Source: Embleya sp040605455
Lineage (GTDB): Bacteria; Actinomycetota; Actinomycetes; Streptomycetales; Streptomycetaceae
NCBI RefSeq assembly: GCF_040605455.1
Contig: NZ_JBEXCV010000051.1
Location: 1 to 53,637 of the forward strand
DNA: 53,637 bases
Reading direction: 5' to 3'
Shown: positions 25,810 to 33,822 of the stretch, in pieces
Position numbering within the stretch: position 1 is the first letter of the stretch
Layout: each line of letters begins with the position of its first letter
Translations under genes and position numbers: made by a program
The notes under the pieces: model-generated
Databases searched by the model: none
Told to the model about the DNA's origin: nothing
Seen by the model: the letters and a program-made list of their open reading frames with translations, nothing else

Positions 25810-27039
25810 TTGACCGAGCACAGCATCACCCGGATCCGCGGCGATCAGCCGTCGTGTCCCGTGCCACACCACCCCCAAGTTTCCGCCCCGCAGCCCCCGT
25901 CCGCAGTACCCGACGTCCGCCCCGAGGGCGCCGTGGACCCCGCGCGGGCCCTCGCGTTCCTCGAACGTTTCCATCGGGAGACCGGGTCGCCGGTGGATCA
26001 CGACGCTCGCCGGCGCGAGATCGTCGAGCAGATCGGAGACAGCGGCACCTATATCCACACCTCGGCCGAACTCGTCTGGGGCGCCCGGGTCGCCTGGCGC
26101 AACTCGGCCCGCTGTATCGGCCGGTTGTATTGGAACAGCCTGGTCGTCCGGGACCGCCGGCACGTGAGCCGGCCCGACGAGGTCGCCGCCCAGTGCGCGG
26201 GACACCTGCGCGAGACCTGGCGCGGCGGCCGGATCCGGCCGACGATCACCGTGTTCGCGCCGGACGCCCCCACCGGGCCCAGGGTGCGGATCTGGAACGA
26301 GCAGTTGATCCGCTACGCCGGCTATCGCCGGACGGACGGCGCGCTCGTGGGCGACGGTCGCAATCTGGGCGTCACCGAACTCGCGCGCGAGCTCGGCTGG
26401 CGCGGCGCGGGCACCGACTTCGACCCGTTGCCCCTGATCATCGAGGGAGCGGACGGCCGACTCCGCTCATTCACACTGCCGCCGGACGCGATCCGCGAGA
26501 TCGCGCTCACCCACCCCGAACACCCCGGGTTCGCCGCCCTGGGCTTGCGCTGGCACGCGATCCCGGCGATTTCCAACATGCGCCTGGAGATCGGCGGCGT
26601 CTCCTACAGTGCGGCGCCGTTCAACGGCTGGTACATGGGCACCGAGATCGGTGCCCGCAACCTGGTCGACGCGGACCGCTACGACATGCTCCCCGCGATC
26701 GCCGCGCTGTTCGGCCTGGACACCTCCAGCGAGCGTACGCTGTGGCGGGACCGGGCCTCGATCGAACTCAACCGTGCCGTGCTGCACTCGTTCGACGCGG
26801 CCGGCGCGACCATCACCGACCACCACACCGAATCCGACCGCTTCCTCCGGCACGTCGAACGCGAGGCGGAGGCGGGCCGTACATGTCCGGCGGACTGGAG
26901 CTGGATCGTGCCACCGGTCTCCGGGGGTCTGACGCCGGTCTACCACCGCTACTACGACGATCACGACGAGAGCACACAGAGCCCGGCCTATCTGCTCGAC
27001 GAGGCCGCCGGCCACCGCTCGGCGGGCCGACGCCCGTAA
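25810..27039 (+). CDS. nos: Bacterial nitric oxide synthase, oxygenase domain
   Basis: This 409-aa haem enzyme converts L-arginine to citrulline and NO. The haem-thiolate motif WRNSARCIGR places the ligand Cys at residue 102. Further hallmarks are RIWNEQLIRYAGYR (near 160), FNGWYMGTEIGARNL with the substrate-binding Glu (near 272-286) and WSWIVPPVSGGLTPVYHRYY near the pterin site. As in other bacterial enzymes there is no zinc-binding N-terminal hook and no flavin reductase domain, so an outside reductase is needed. The start is TTG with AGGAG just upstream. The first 35 residues are not conserved. The preceding globin-reductase gene in the same direction makes a two-gene NO locus likely. Confidence 0.95.
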   Translation: MTEHSITRIRGDQPSCPVPHHPQVSAPQPPSAVPDVRPEGAVDPARALAFLERFHRETGSPVDHDARRREIVEQIGDSGTYIHTSAELVWGARVAWRNSARCIGRLYWNSLVVRDRRHVSRPDEVAAQCAGHLRETWRGGRIRPTITVFAPDAPTGPRVRIWNEQLIRYAGYRRTDGALVGDGRNLGVTELARELGWRGAGTDFDPLPLIIEGADGRLRSFTLPPDAIREIALTHPEHPGFAALGLRWHAIPAISNMRLEIGGVSYSAAPFNGWYMGTEIGARNLVDADRYDMLPAIAALFGLDTSSERTLWRDRASIELNRAVLHSFDAAGATITDHHTESDRFLRHVEREAEAGRTCPADWSWIVPPVSGGLTPVYHRYYDDHDESTQSPAYLLDEAAGHRSAGRRP

Positions 27040-27161
27040 CGGGTCCGGCAACCGGGCGAACGAGTGAATTCGGCGGACCGGGCACACTTTGCCCGGTCCG
27101 CCGGTTATAGGAAACCTCGCGACAGTTCCGGAAGTCGGGCGCGAGCGAGCGGAGTCGAGTC

Positions 27162-27270
27162 GTGGCGAGCAGCACGACGGTGGGTGTCTGGTGGTGGCGC
27201 ACACCGGACGGTCGGGAGAACTTCGGGGATGCCCTGGGTCCGCTCATCCTGGGCCGACTCGGACTGCGGG
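27162..27270 (+). pseudogene. Head fragment of a polysaccharide pyruvyl transferase-like gene
   Basis: From GTG 27162 (GGAG upstream) about 35 codons read VGVWWWRTPDGRENFGDALG and PLILGRLGL. This matches the start of polysaccharide pyruvyl transferases (a WW-R, NFGDAL, P-L-x-x-x-L pattern). After that the frame loses any resemblance. The rest of the gene is absent, replaced by DNA leading to the cold-shock gene. Confidence 0.45.
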
Positions 27271-27540
27271 TGCGGCCGGGGCGAAGGGGGCCGCCGCCGC
27301 ACGGCCTCGCCCGGCGCCCGCTCCGCGGCGGTCGCGGCGCTCGCGGTGGAGGTGACCGACCCGAATCCGGTCGGGTCGCCGACGCCGCGACACGGACCAC
27401 GGACCCCGCTTCCCGGACACCGGCCGGGCGCGTGTTTCGCCGGTGGTGGGGCGGGAAATCTCGGGGGCCGCAGTCGCGACGAGGCTCCGGCCGGCGCGTC
27501 CCTCACGACACGTCGTGGTATCAGCTGAAGGAATGGATCG
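27271..27540. other. Leader region of the cold-shock gene
   Basis: No gene is visible. Close to the cold-shock start lies an inverted repeat CACGAC (27504-27509) / GTCGTG (27512-27517), a possible regulatory hairpin in the 5' leader. GAAGGAA, 8-14 bases before the start codon, is the ribosome binding site. Confidence 0.4.
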
Positions 27541-27750
27541 ATGGTTACAGGCAAGGTGAAGTGGTTCAACGCGGACAAGGGCTTCGGCTTCATCGAGCAG
27601 GACGACGGCGGCCCGGACGTGTTCGTGCACTTCTCGGCCATCCAAAGCGCGGGTTACCGCCAGTTGGAGGAGAACGCCAAGGTCGACTTCGATGTCGTCC
27701 AGGGGCCGAAGGGCCCACAGGCGGAGCACGTCTCCGTCATCATGGACTGA
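27541..27750 (+). CDS. Cold-shock domain protein (CspA family)
   Basis: This 69-aa single-domain RNA/DNA-binding protein shows the family's RNP motifs: GKVKWFNADKGFGFIEQDD (residues 4-22, with RNP1 KGFGFI) and DVFVHFSAI (RNP2, residues 26-34). Such proteins melt RNA secondary structure and are abundant in growing or cold-stressed cells. Length and motif spacing are canonical. The ATG at 27541 is preceded by a purine-rich ribosome binding site. A very strong hairpin terminator follows 27 bases after the stop, so it is a single-gene transcription unit. Confidence 0.95.
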   Translation: MVTGKVKWFNADKGFGFIEQDDGGPDVFVHFSAIQSAGYRQLEENAKVDFDVVQGPKGPQAEHVSVIMD

Positions 27751-27777
27751 CGCATCGCGACACGGCCGCATGAGAAC

Positions 27778-27815
27778 CGGGGCACCACCGGGACCCACGT
27801 CCCGGTGGTGCCCCG
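27778..27815 (+). terminator. Very strong hairpin terminator after the cold-shock gene
   Basis: A perfect 17-bp stem (27778-27794 with 27799-27815) closes on a 4-base CCAC loop. It starts 27 bases beyond the cold-shock stop and precedes a convergent gene, so it may work in both directions. Confidence 0.85.
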
Positions 27816-27916
27816 ATTCACGTCCCGGCCCGTGCCCGCACCGACCGGTCGCCGGCGACGGGTGACCTCCGGCCACCGTGCACACTGCCGATCGGCTTGT
27901 AGTGTTCCCGACCCGA

Positions 27917-28300
27917 TCAGCCGCGCGTGCCCGCCCGTCGGGCCTGCTCGCGCCGGTTCCCGCCACGGGCGATCACCAGCCCGGTGAATCCGACGATGGC
28001 GAGGACGGCGGTGATCGCGGCCATGTACAGCCAGAGGTCGACGGTGTTCCGGTGGTCGTTCCACACGTGCGCCGGGACCGGCGAGCCGTCGCCGTAAATG
28101 GTCGTGTCGCTCAGTGACTTGCGTGCCCGCACGCCGACCCACACCACGCTCGCGGCCACCGCGCTCAGCGCGCTCAGTCCGGCCGAGGCAACGGGCACCG
28201 CGAACCACGCGGCGTGCGGGCGCACCGGCGTCGGCTGCTGCGGGAGGTGCCGCTGCCACATCGGATACGGCGAGGTCGGGTACGACCGGCGGTTGCTCAT
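27917..28300 (-). CDS. Small membrane protein of unknown function
   Basis: This 127-aa protein has two likely transmembrane helices: AWFAVPVASAGLSALSAVAA near residues 32-55 and LYMAAITAVLAIVGFTGLVI near 92-111. The N-terminus is proline-rich and the C-terminus basic. I recognise no family. The start ATG 28300 is chosen; another ATG at 28309 would add three residues. It is convergent with the cold-shock gene and divergent from the UbiB-like gene. Confidence 0.6.
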   Translation of the reverse strand: MSNRRSYPTSPYPMWQRHLPQQPTPVRPHAAWFAVPVASAGLSALSAVAASVVWVGVRARKSLSDTTIYGDGSPVPAHVWNDHRNTVDLWLYMAAITAVLAIVGFTGLVIARGGNRREQARRAGTRG

Positions 28301-28490
28301 GGTGATCATCCTGGGTGCTCGCGGAACGACCGTCCTGAGTACCCGTACTCGGTTTCGCCGCAGGATCGGGCCCGGACGATAGGTTCTGCTGCGCACGTGT
28401 GTGATCACTCGGGGAAGGTCTCATCGGCATGTCGCGAACAATGTCGCGGTCCGGCGGCGCACGCGTCGCACTCGGCGCCCGCCGGGGGTG

Positions 28491-30476
28491 GTGTCCGTGC
28501 TGAGCACGGCCGAACCCGAGGTGAACGCGGGTGTGTTGTGGGTGGCCACCGCGCTCACCGCGTTGCTGCTCACCCTCGGCTTGGCCTGGGGTGCGCGGCG
28601 GCTGCTCGGACTGCCGGTGGGTGCGCGGCGCACGCTCGCCGCGGGGCTGCTCGGACTCGTGGTGTCATGGGCGGTCGGCGGGAGCATCCAGCGGCACAAT
28701 CCCGGTGTCTTCATGACCGTCACGCTCGGTGTGGCACTGCTCGCCACGATGACCTTCATCGTGGTGATCGAGGCGCTGGTGCCGAGCGGATCCTGGCCGG
28801 GCACGGTCGAGTTCGTCCGGGGGCTGCGCCGGCGCGTGGCGCGCGGTCGCCGCTATTCGCAGATCAGCCGGATCGCCGCGCGGCACGGACTCGGGCCGTA
28901 TCTGCGCGGCCGGCGGGCCGATCAGGCGAGTCGGCGAGCCGGCCTGGCCCGGTCGTTGCAGGAGGCGCTCCAGGACGGCGGGGTGACCTTCGTCAAGCTC
29001 GGGCAGGTCCTGTCCACCCGCCGCGATCTGCTGCCGGTCGAGTTCGTGGACGCGCTCGCGCTGCTCCAGCATCGGGTCGCACCCGCACCGTGGTCGGAGG
29101 TGGAACGGGTACTCACCGCCGAGTTGGGCGCGCCGGCGACCGAGGTGTTCGCCGAATTCGATCCGGAGCCACTCGCGGCCGCGTCGATCGCGCAGGTCCA
29201 TCGAGCCCGGCTGCGTTCCGGCGGTGAGGTGGTGGTCAAGGTGCAGCGTCCGGGGATCGGCCCGATCGTCGAGCGGGATCTGGACATCCTGGCGCGGCTC
29301 GCGGCGAGCCTGGACCGGCGCACCACGTGGGGTCACGCGCTGGGTCTGGTCGAACTCGCCGACGGTTTCGCGGTGGCGCTGCGCGAGGAGTTGGACTTCC
29401 GGATCGAGGCGCGCAACACGAGCGCGGTGACCGCCGCCGGGGTCGGACGGCGGCACCCGAGCCTGATCCTGCCGCGCCTGCATCCCGAGCTGAGCACCGC
29501 ACGGGTGCTGGTGCTCGACTGGCTGGACGGCGTACCGCTGGGCACCGCCGCCGCGACCCTGGACGAACGCGGGGTCGACCGGGGCGAGCTGGCGCGCATG
29601 TTGCTGGGCGAGCTGCTGCGGCAGATCATGTTCGACGGGATCTTCCACGCCGACCCGCACCCGGGCAACATAATGCTGCTCGGCGACGGCCGGTTGGCGC
29701 TGCTCGACTTCGGCTCGGTGGGCCGAATCGATGCGCAACTGCGTTCCGGTCTACAGGAGTTGCTGCTCGCGCTCGGGCGGGCCGATCCGGCCGCGATGTC
29801 GGATGCGCTGCTCCAGGTGGTGACCCGCCCGGCAGAGCTGGACGAACAGCGGCTGCAGCGCGCGCTCGGCCAGTTCATGGCCCGCCATCTCAGTGCGGGT
29901 CTGGCGCCGGATCTGGCCATGTTCACCGACCTGTTCCGGCTGGTGTCCGCGTTCGAGCTGACCGTCGCACCGGAGATCGCGGCCGTCTTCCGGGCGCTCG
30001 CCACGGTCGAGGGCACCCTGACCGGGATGGAACCGGGTTTCGACATCTTCGCCGAGGCGCGCGGCTACGCGACCAAGCACGTCACCGACCGGTTGGAGCC
30101 GACCGGACTGCGGGACGCGGCCACCAGCGAACTCCTGTACCTACTGCCGGTGTTGCGCCGGTTGCCGCGCCGCTTCGAACGGGTGACCGGGGCGCTGGAG
30201 GAGGGTCGACTCGGGGTCAACGTCCGGCTTTTGGCCGACGAACGCGACCGTCGGGTGCTCACGTCCATGCTGCACCGCACGCTGCTGACGGTGCTCGGTG
30301 CGACCGCCGGGATCATGGCCGTGCTGCTGCTCGGCACCGAGGGCGGGCCGCAGGTGGGCGACAGCGTGGGGTTGTACCAGGTGATCGGCTACAACCTGCT
30401 GGTGATCAGCTGCGTCCTGGTGCTGCGGGTGCTGTTCACCATCTTCCGCGCGGAACGGGCCGACGCCCGCACATGA
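28491..30476 (+). CDS. UbiB/ABC1 (ADCK) family atypical kinase, membrane-bound
   Basis: This ~661-aa protein belongs to the ABC1/UbiB kinase-like family, whose members support quinone or lipid metabolism and bind nucleotide in an unusual way. Signature motifs are in order: FVKLGQVLSTRRDLLP (the KxGQ motif, near residue 170), AAASIAQVHRARL (Ala-rich nucleotide loop), VVVKVQRPGI (active Lys), HADPHPGNIMLL (catalytic loop) and LLDFGSVG (metal-binding DFG). The N-terminus has three hydrophobic segments (residues about 15-100) and the C-terminus two more, so it should sit in the membrane. The start is not certain: GTG at 28488, 28491 or 28497 all fit, and GTG 28401 would add 30 basic residues. No operon partner is visible. 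Confidence 0.85.
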   Translation: MSVLSTAEPEVNAGVLWVATALTALLLTLGLAWGARRLLGLPVGARRTLAAGLLGLVVSWAVGGSIQRHNPGVFMTVTLGVALLATMTFIVVIEALVPSGSWPGTVEFVRGLRRRVARGRRYSQISRIAARHGLGPYLRGRRADQASRRAGLARSLQEALQDGGVTFVKLGQVLSTRRDLLPVEFVDALALLQHRVAPAPWSEVERVLTAELGAPATEVFAEFDPEPLAAASIAQVHRARLRSGGEVVVKVQRPGIGPIVERDLDILARLAASLDRRTTWGHALGLVELADGFAVALREELDFRIEARNTSAVTAAGVGRRHPSLILPRLHPELSTARVLVLDWLDGVPLGTAAATLDERGVDRGELARMLLGELLRQIMFDGIFHADPHPGNIMLLGDGRLALLDFGSVGRIDAQLRSGLQELLLALGRADPAAMSDALLQVVTRPAELDEQRLQRALGQFMARHLSAGLAPDLAMFTDLFRLVSAFELTVAPEIAAVFRALATVEGTLTGMEPGFDIFAEARGYATKHVTDRLEPTGLRDAATSELLYLLPVLRRLPRRFERVTGALEEGRLGVNVRLLADERDRRVLTSMLHRTLLTVLGATAGIMAVLLLGTEGGPQVGDSVGLYQVIGYNLLVISCVLVLRVLFTIFRAERADART

Positions 30477-30855
30477 CACCGGGGTGCCGGGGTGCCGGGG
30501 TGCCGGCCACGAGTCCGAAGGGGTCACACTCCGCACGGTGTCGGCGGCACCGGTATCTTCACTGCTTCATGATCATTTGACGCGTTCGATGTGCTCCGGT
30601 CCGTGCGGCCCGGCCGACTCGTCACCATGGCGTTCGACACACGGTCGTGGTCGGGTACGCCCCGGCCCACCGGTCCGGGGCGAGCCGACGGGCGGGCGCC
30701 GGGCGGCGAAGCACATGGCCGAATCGGACCGGCAAGTACGATCGCCGAGGCGGGTGCGACCTACTACGACGCCTGACGCGGGCCGGCCGGGCGCGGACGG
30801 GTCCGGGTGGGTGAAAGGCCGTAGCCCATGAGGGGGTCTCGCCGTTGAGGACGGT
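30477..30855. other. Intergenic region with a short tandem repeat
   Basis: There is no recognisable gene. GGGGTGCC is repeated three times in a row at 30481-30504. The last bases hold GAGGACGG, a plausible ribosome binding site of the next gene. Confidence 0.5.
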
Positions 30856-31065
30856 ATGACGCACACTCGACGCATTCTCGCCACCGTCCTGCTGGCCGCG
30901 GGTGCCGCCGCGCTCGCCGCACCGGTCGCGAACGCCGGCACCACCCCCGGCCAGGACATCGCGCTCAACACCTCGGACCCGACGGCTCAGACCAGCCACG
31001 GCCCCGACGCATCCGACGCTCTCAACACCGCGGTGACCTCTCTGGTGGGCGGCCTGACGAGCTGA
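30856..31065 (+). CDS. Small secreted peptide
   Basis: This 69-aa protein consists of a clear Sec signal peptide (MTHTRRILATVLLAAGAAAL, cleavage after AAPVANA near residue 27) and a short mature part of about 42 residues. The mature part, GTTPGQDIALNTSDPTAQTS and onward, is rich in Thr, Ser, Asp and Ala and has no Cys. It does not show the chaplin or SapB-type pattern. I do not recognise the family. The ATG follows GAGGACGGT. A hairpin lies about 60 bases after the stop, so it is a single-gene unit. Confidence 0.65.
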   Translation: MTHTRRILATVLLAAGAAALAAPVANAGTTPGQDIALNTSDPTAQTSHGPDASDALNTAVTSLVGGLTS

Positions 31066-31127
31066 CGCCACGCGAGGCTTCAGGCCGGCGGCGGCCTCGG
31101 CCACCGCGCCGTGGGGACTTCGGCTCC

Positions 31128-31165
31128 GGGCGGCGGGCGCTCTCCGACGGAGGCGACCGCCGCCC
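31128..31165 (+). terminator. Probable terminator after the small secreted peptide gene
   Basis: GGGCGGCGG (31128-31136) pairs perfectly with CCGCCGCCC (31157-31165). The loop is long (20 bases), but it can pair further inside. It lies 62 bases after the peptide's stop. Confidence 0.45.
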
Positions 31166-31392
31166 GCGAGCAGGATCACGACCCCGAGGGTCCGAGCACG
31201 GCGCTTCCCGCACCGGGCGCCATCCACCCGCTGATCCGCGCCGGACCGGCCGACGTGTTCGCCCCGCGCGTGGGGCGGGGCACATGCTGCGTCGTGCCGA
31301 AAGTGTCGGGGCGGGCTACGGTTCGCCGGCCGAGGTTTCGCTGCTCCGCGAAACTGTGGAGAGGCCGGTGGGCCGAGGTCAGCCTGAGTGGC
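31166..31392. other. Upstream region of the S9 peptidase gene
   Basis: No gene is visible. The open frame of the peptidase runs back through here, but the conserved protein begins only at ATG 31393. Confidence 0.4.
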
Positions 31393-33435
31393 ATGTCGAC
31401 GATCGAGTTGCCCCGCCAGTTCGTGCGTACCCGGCGCTTCTCCACCGGTGTCCCCACCGCCTTCACCGTGTCCCAGGACGGCGCCTCGGTGCTGTTCCTG
31501 CGCAGCCGATCCGGGGACGACCCGGTCGGTTGCCTGTGGCACCTGGACCTGGACTCGGCAACGGAGCGGCTGCTCGTGGACCCGACCGCGCTGCCCGGGC
31601 CGGCCGGCGAGTCCGGAATCACCGGCTACGCCGGCGACGACGCGGCCGGCCTCGCCGCGTTCGCGCTGCCGAGCGGCCTGTGGGTGGTGGAGGTCGCGAC
31701 CGGTCGGACCCGGCGACTGCCCGTCGAGGGCTCGGTGCTCGACCCACGGCCCGACCCGACGGGTCGGCGGATCGCCTACCACGCCGATGGCGCGTTGCGG
31801 GTGATCGACGTTGCCGGGTCGAACGACCGGGCGCTCGCCGAACCCGACGGCGCCCACGTGCGGTTCGGTGTCGCCGAGTACGCGGCGAGCGCGTCGATCG
31901 GCCGATCGCGCGGCTACTGGTGGGCCCCGGACGGCACCCGGCTGCTGGTGGCCCGGGTGGACGAAAGCGCCGTACCGACCTGGCACGTGTCGGATCCGAC
32001 CCGCCCGGCCTCGCCGCCGCGCACGCTGCGCTATCCCGCAGCCGGCGGCGCCAACGCGCAGGTCACCCTGCGGCTCGTCACCATCGCCGGCGAACACACG
32101 CAAGTGCATTGGGATTCGCGCGAGTTCGAATACCTGACACACGCCGACTGGGATGCCCTCGGCCCGTTGGCGGCGGTGCAGAGCCGCGACCAACGCACCG
32201 TCCGCACGCTGGCCGTGGACCCGGCGACCGGTCGCACCCGCCCGCTCGCCGAGCAGCACGACCCCTGCTGGGTACACCTGTTGCCCGGTACGCCGGTGCG
32301 CACCGAGTCCGGCGCGCTGGTCGCGCACAGCGACGCGGACGGCACCCGACGGCTGACCCTGGACGGCGTCCCGGTCACCCCACCGGGGCTGCACGTCCGC
32401 GAGGTGTTCGGTGTGGACGGCGACGACGTGCTGTTCGCGGCCTCCGCCGAACCGACCGAGGCGCAGCTGTGGACCTGGCGACCGGGCTCCGAGCCACGCC
32501 GACTGGATACCGAACCCGGCATACACACCGCCGTCCGCCGCGCCGAGACTCTGATCCACACCGCGCGTACCTCCGACCGACCCGGGGCCCGCACGATGGC
32601 CCTGCGCCCGGGCAGAGCGGCCGTCCCCGTGCACTCGTCGGCACACGACCCGGTCCTGCGGCTGCACGCCACCCGGTTCACCACCACCGAGCGCGGCCTG
32701 CACACCCAGTTGTTGCTGCCCTCGTGGTACCGCCGGGATACGCGGCCGCTGCCCGTGCTGGTCGATCCGTACGCGGGCCCGGCCCTCCAGCGGGTCACCG
32801 CCCAGCAGTCCCCGATGGCTTTCGTGTCGCAGTGGTTCGCCGAGCAGGGCTTCGCGGTACTGATCACCGACGGCAGCGGCACACCCGGGCGCGGGCCCGC
32901 GTGGGAGCGCGAGGTGTACGGGGACATCCTCGGGCCGGTGCTCGCCGATCAGGTGGCCGCGTTGACCGAAGTCCTGGCGACTCGACCGGAATTGGATGCG
33001 ACCAAGGTAGCCGTCCGGGGCTGGTCGTTCGGCGCGATGCTGGCCCTGACCGCGGTGCTGCGCCGACCCGACGTGTTCCACGCGGCGATCGCCGGTGCCG
33101 GCGTCAGCGATCAGCGGCTGTACGACACGCACTGGCGCGAACGTTTCCTCGGCCTACCCGACGAGCACCCCGAACGCTACGCCGCGTGCTCGCCGTTGTC
33201 CGAAGCGGCCCGGCTGAGCCGACCGCTGCTGCTGGTCCACGGCCTGGCCGACGACAACGTGTTCCCGGCGAACACGCTGCGGCTGTCCGGCGAACTGCTC
33301 GCCGCCGGACAGCCGCACGAGGTGCTGCTGCTACCGGACACCGGTCACGCACCGTCGGACGAGAACCTGTTCGAGAAGCTGCTGCTGCATCAACTCGACT
33401 TTCTGCGACGGCACTTGGGTATCGGCGCGGGCTGA
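31393..33435 (+). CDS. S9 family prolyl oligopeptidase / dipeptidyl peptidase IV-like
   Basis: This 680-aa serine peptidase cleaves short peptides, typically after Pro or Ala. The N-terminal two thirds form a beta-propeller of the DPPIV_N type, with VSQDGASVLFLRS near residue 31, RGYWWAPDGTRLLVARVDES near 174 and LWTWRPG near 358. The C-terminal alpha/beta hydrolase domain has the nucleophile GWSFGAML (Ser near 544), Asp in HGLADDNV (near 618) and His in DTGHAPSDEN (near 650). The catalytic triad is complete. No signal peptide is seen, so it is probably cytoplasmic. The ATG at 31393 is the first start that fits the family; earlier in-frame sequence looks non-coding. Confidence 0.9.
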   Translation: MSTIELPRQFVRTRRFSTGVPTAFTVSQDGASVLFLRSRSGDDPVGCLWHLDLDSATERLLVDPTALPGPAGESGITGYAGDDAAGLAAFALPSGLWVVEVATGRTRRLPVEGSVLDPRPDPTGRRIAYHADGALRVIDVAGSNDRALAEPDGAHVRFGVAEYAASASIGRSRGYWWAPDGTRLLVARVDESAVPTWHVSDPTRPASPPRTLRYPAAGGANAQVTLRLVTIAGEHTQVHWDSREFEYLTHADWDALGPLAAVQSRDQRTVRTLAVDPATGRTRPLAEQHDPCWVHLLPGTPVRTESGALVAHSDADGTRRLTLDGVPVTPPGLHVREVFGVDGDDVLFAASAEPTEAQLWTWRPGSEPRRLDTEPGIHTAVRRAETLIHTARTSDRPGARTMALRPGRAAVPVHSSAHDPVLRLHATRFTTTERGLHTQLLLPSWYRRDTRPLPVLVDPYAGPALQRVTAQQSPMAFVSQWFAEQGFAVLITDGSGTPGRGPAWEREVYGDILGPVLADQVAALTEVLATRPELDATKVAVRGWSFGAMLALTAVLRRPDVFHAAIAGAGVSDQRLYDTHWRERFLGLPDEHPERYAACSPLSEAARLSRPLLLVHGLADDNVFPANTLRLSGELLAAGQPHEVLLLPDTGHAPSDENLFEKLLLHQLDFLRRHLGIGAG

Positions 33436-33822
33436 GGTCGGCGGGGCGCGGTCCCCCACGCTCGGCGAAGTCGTGCCCCTCGGTGAGTGTTCCGACGCCG
33501 ACCAGGGCGATCAGGAGGACGGCGGCGACGATCCCGAGCAATCGGCGCGCCCGGCTGGATTCACGGGTGGCACAGCCTCCACTCCGCGCCGCCGCGTATC
33601 CGATCGGCGCAGGCCGCGCCGGCCCGCGTGACCGGACTCGGGCCGGGATCCGGCATTCACCCCTGCGGAACGTTTCTTCCGGTGTTGGCCATTGATGGGC
33701 GTTCGTCCCCGGCTGCAAAGTGGAACGGCAGTCACCCACCACGGACGCGGCGGCCCCTTGGCCGCCGTTTCGACCTGCCTTCCGCGCGCTGGGCGCGGCA
33801 CGACAAAACGGAGTCCACCGAG
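33436..33822. other. Intergenic region; no certain gene
   Basis: I see no supported gene. A minus-strand frame around 33480-33580 encodes a hydrophobic stretch (LLGIVAAVLLIALVGVGTL) that could be a tiny membrane peptide, but it has no credible start. GGAG near 33811 is the probable ribosome binding site of the MFS gene. Confidence 0.4.

Noticed and set aside
33480..33600. A minus-strand hydrophobic peptide (LLGIVAAVLLIALVGVG)
   Set aside because: There is no start codon with a ribosome binding site, and the frame runs on into the antisense of the S9 peptidase gene.
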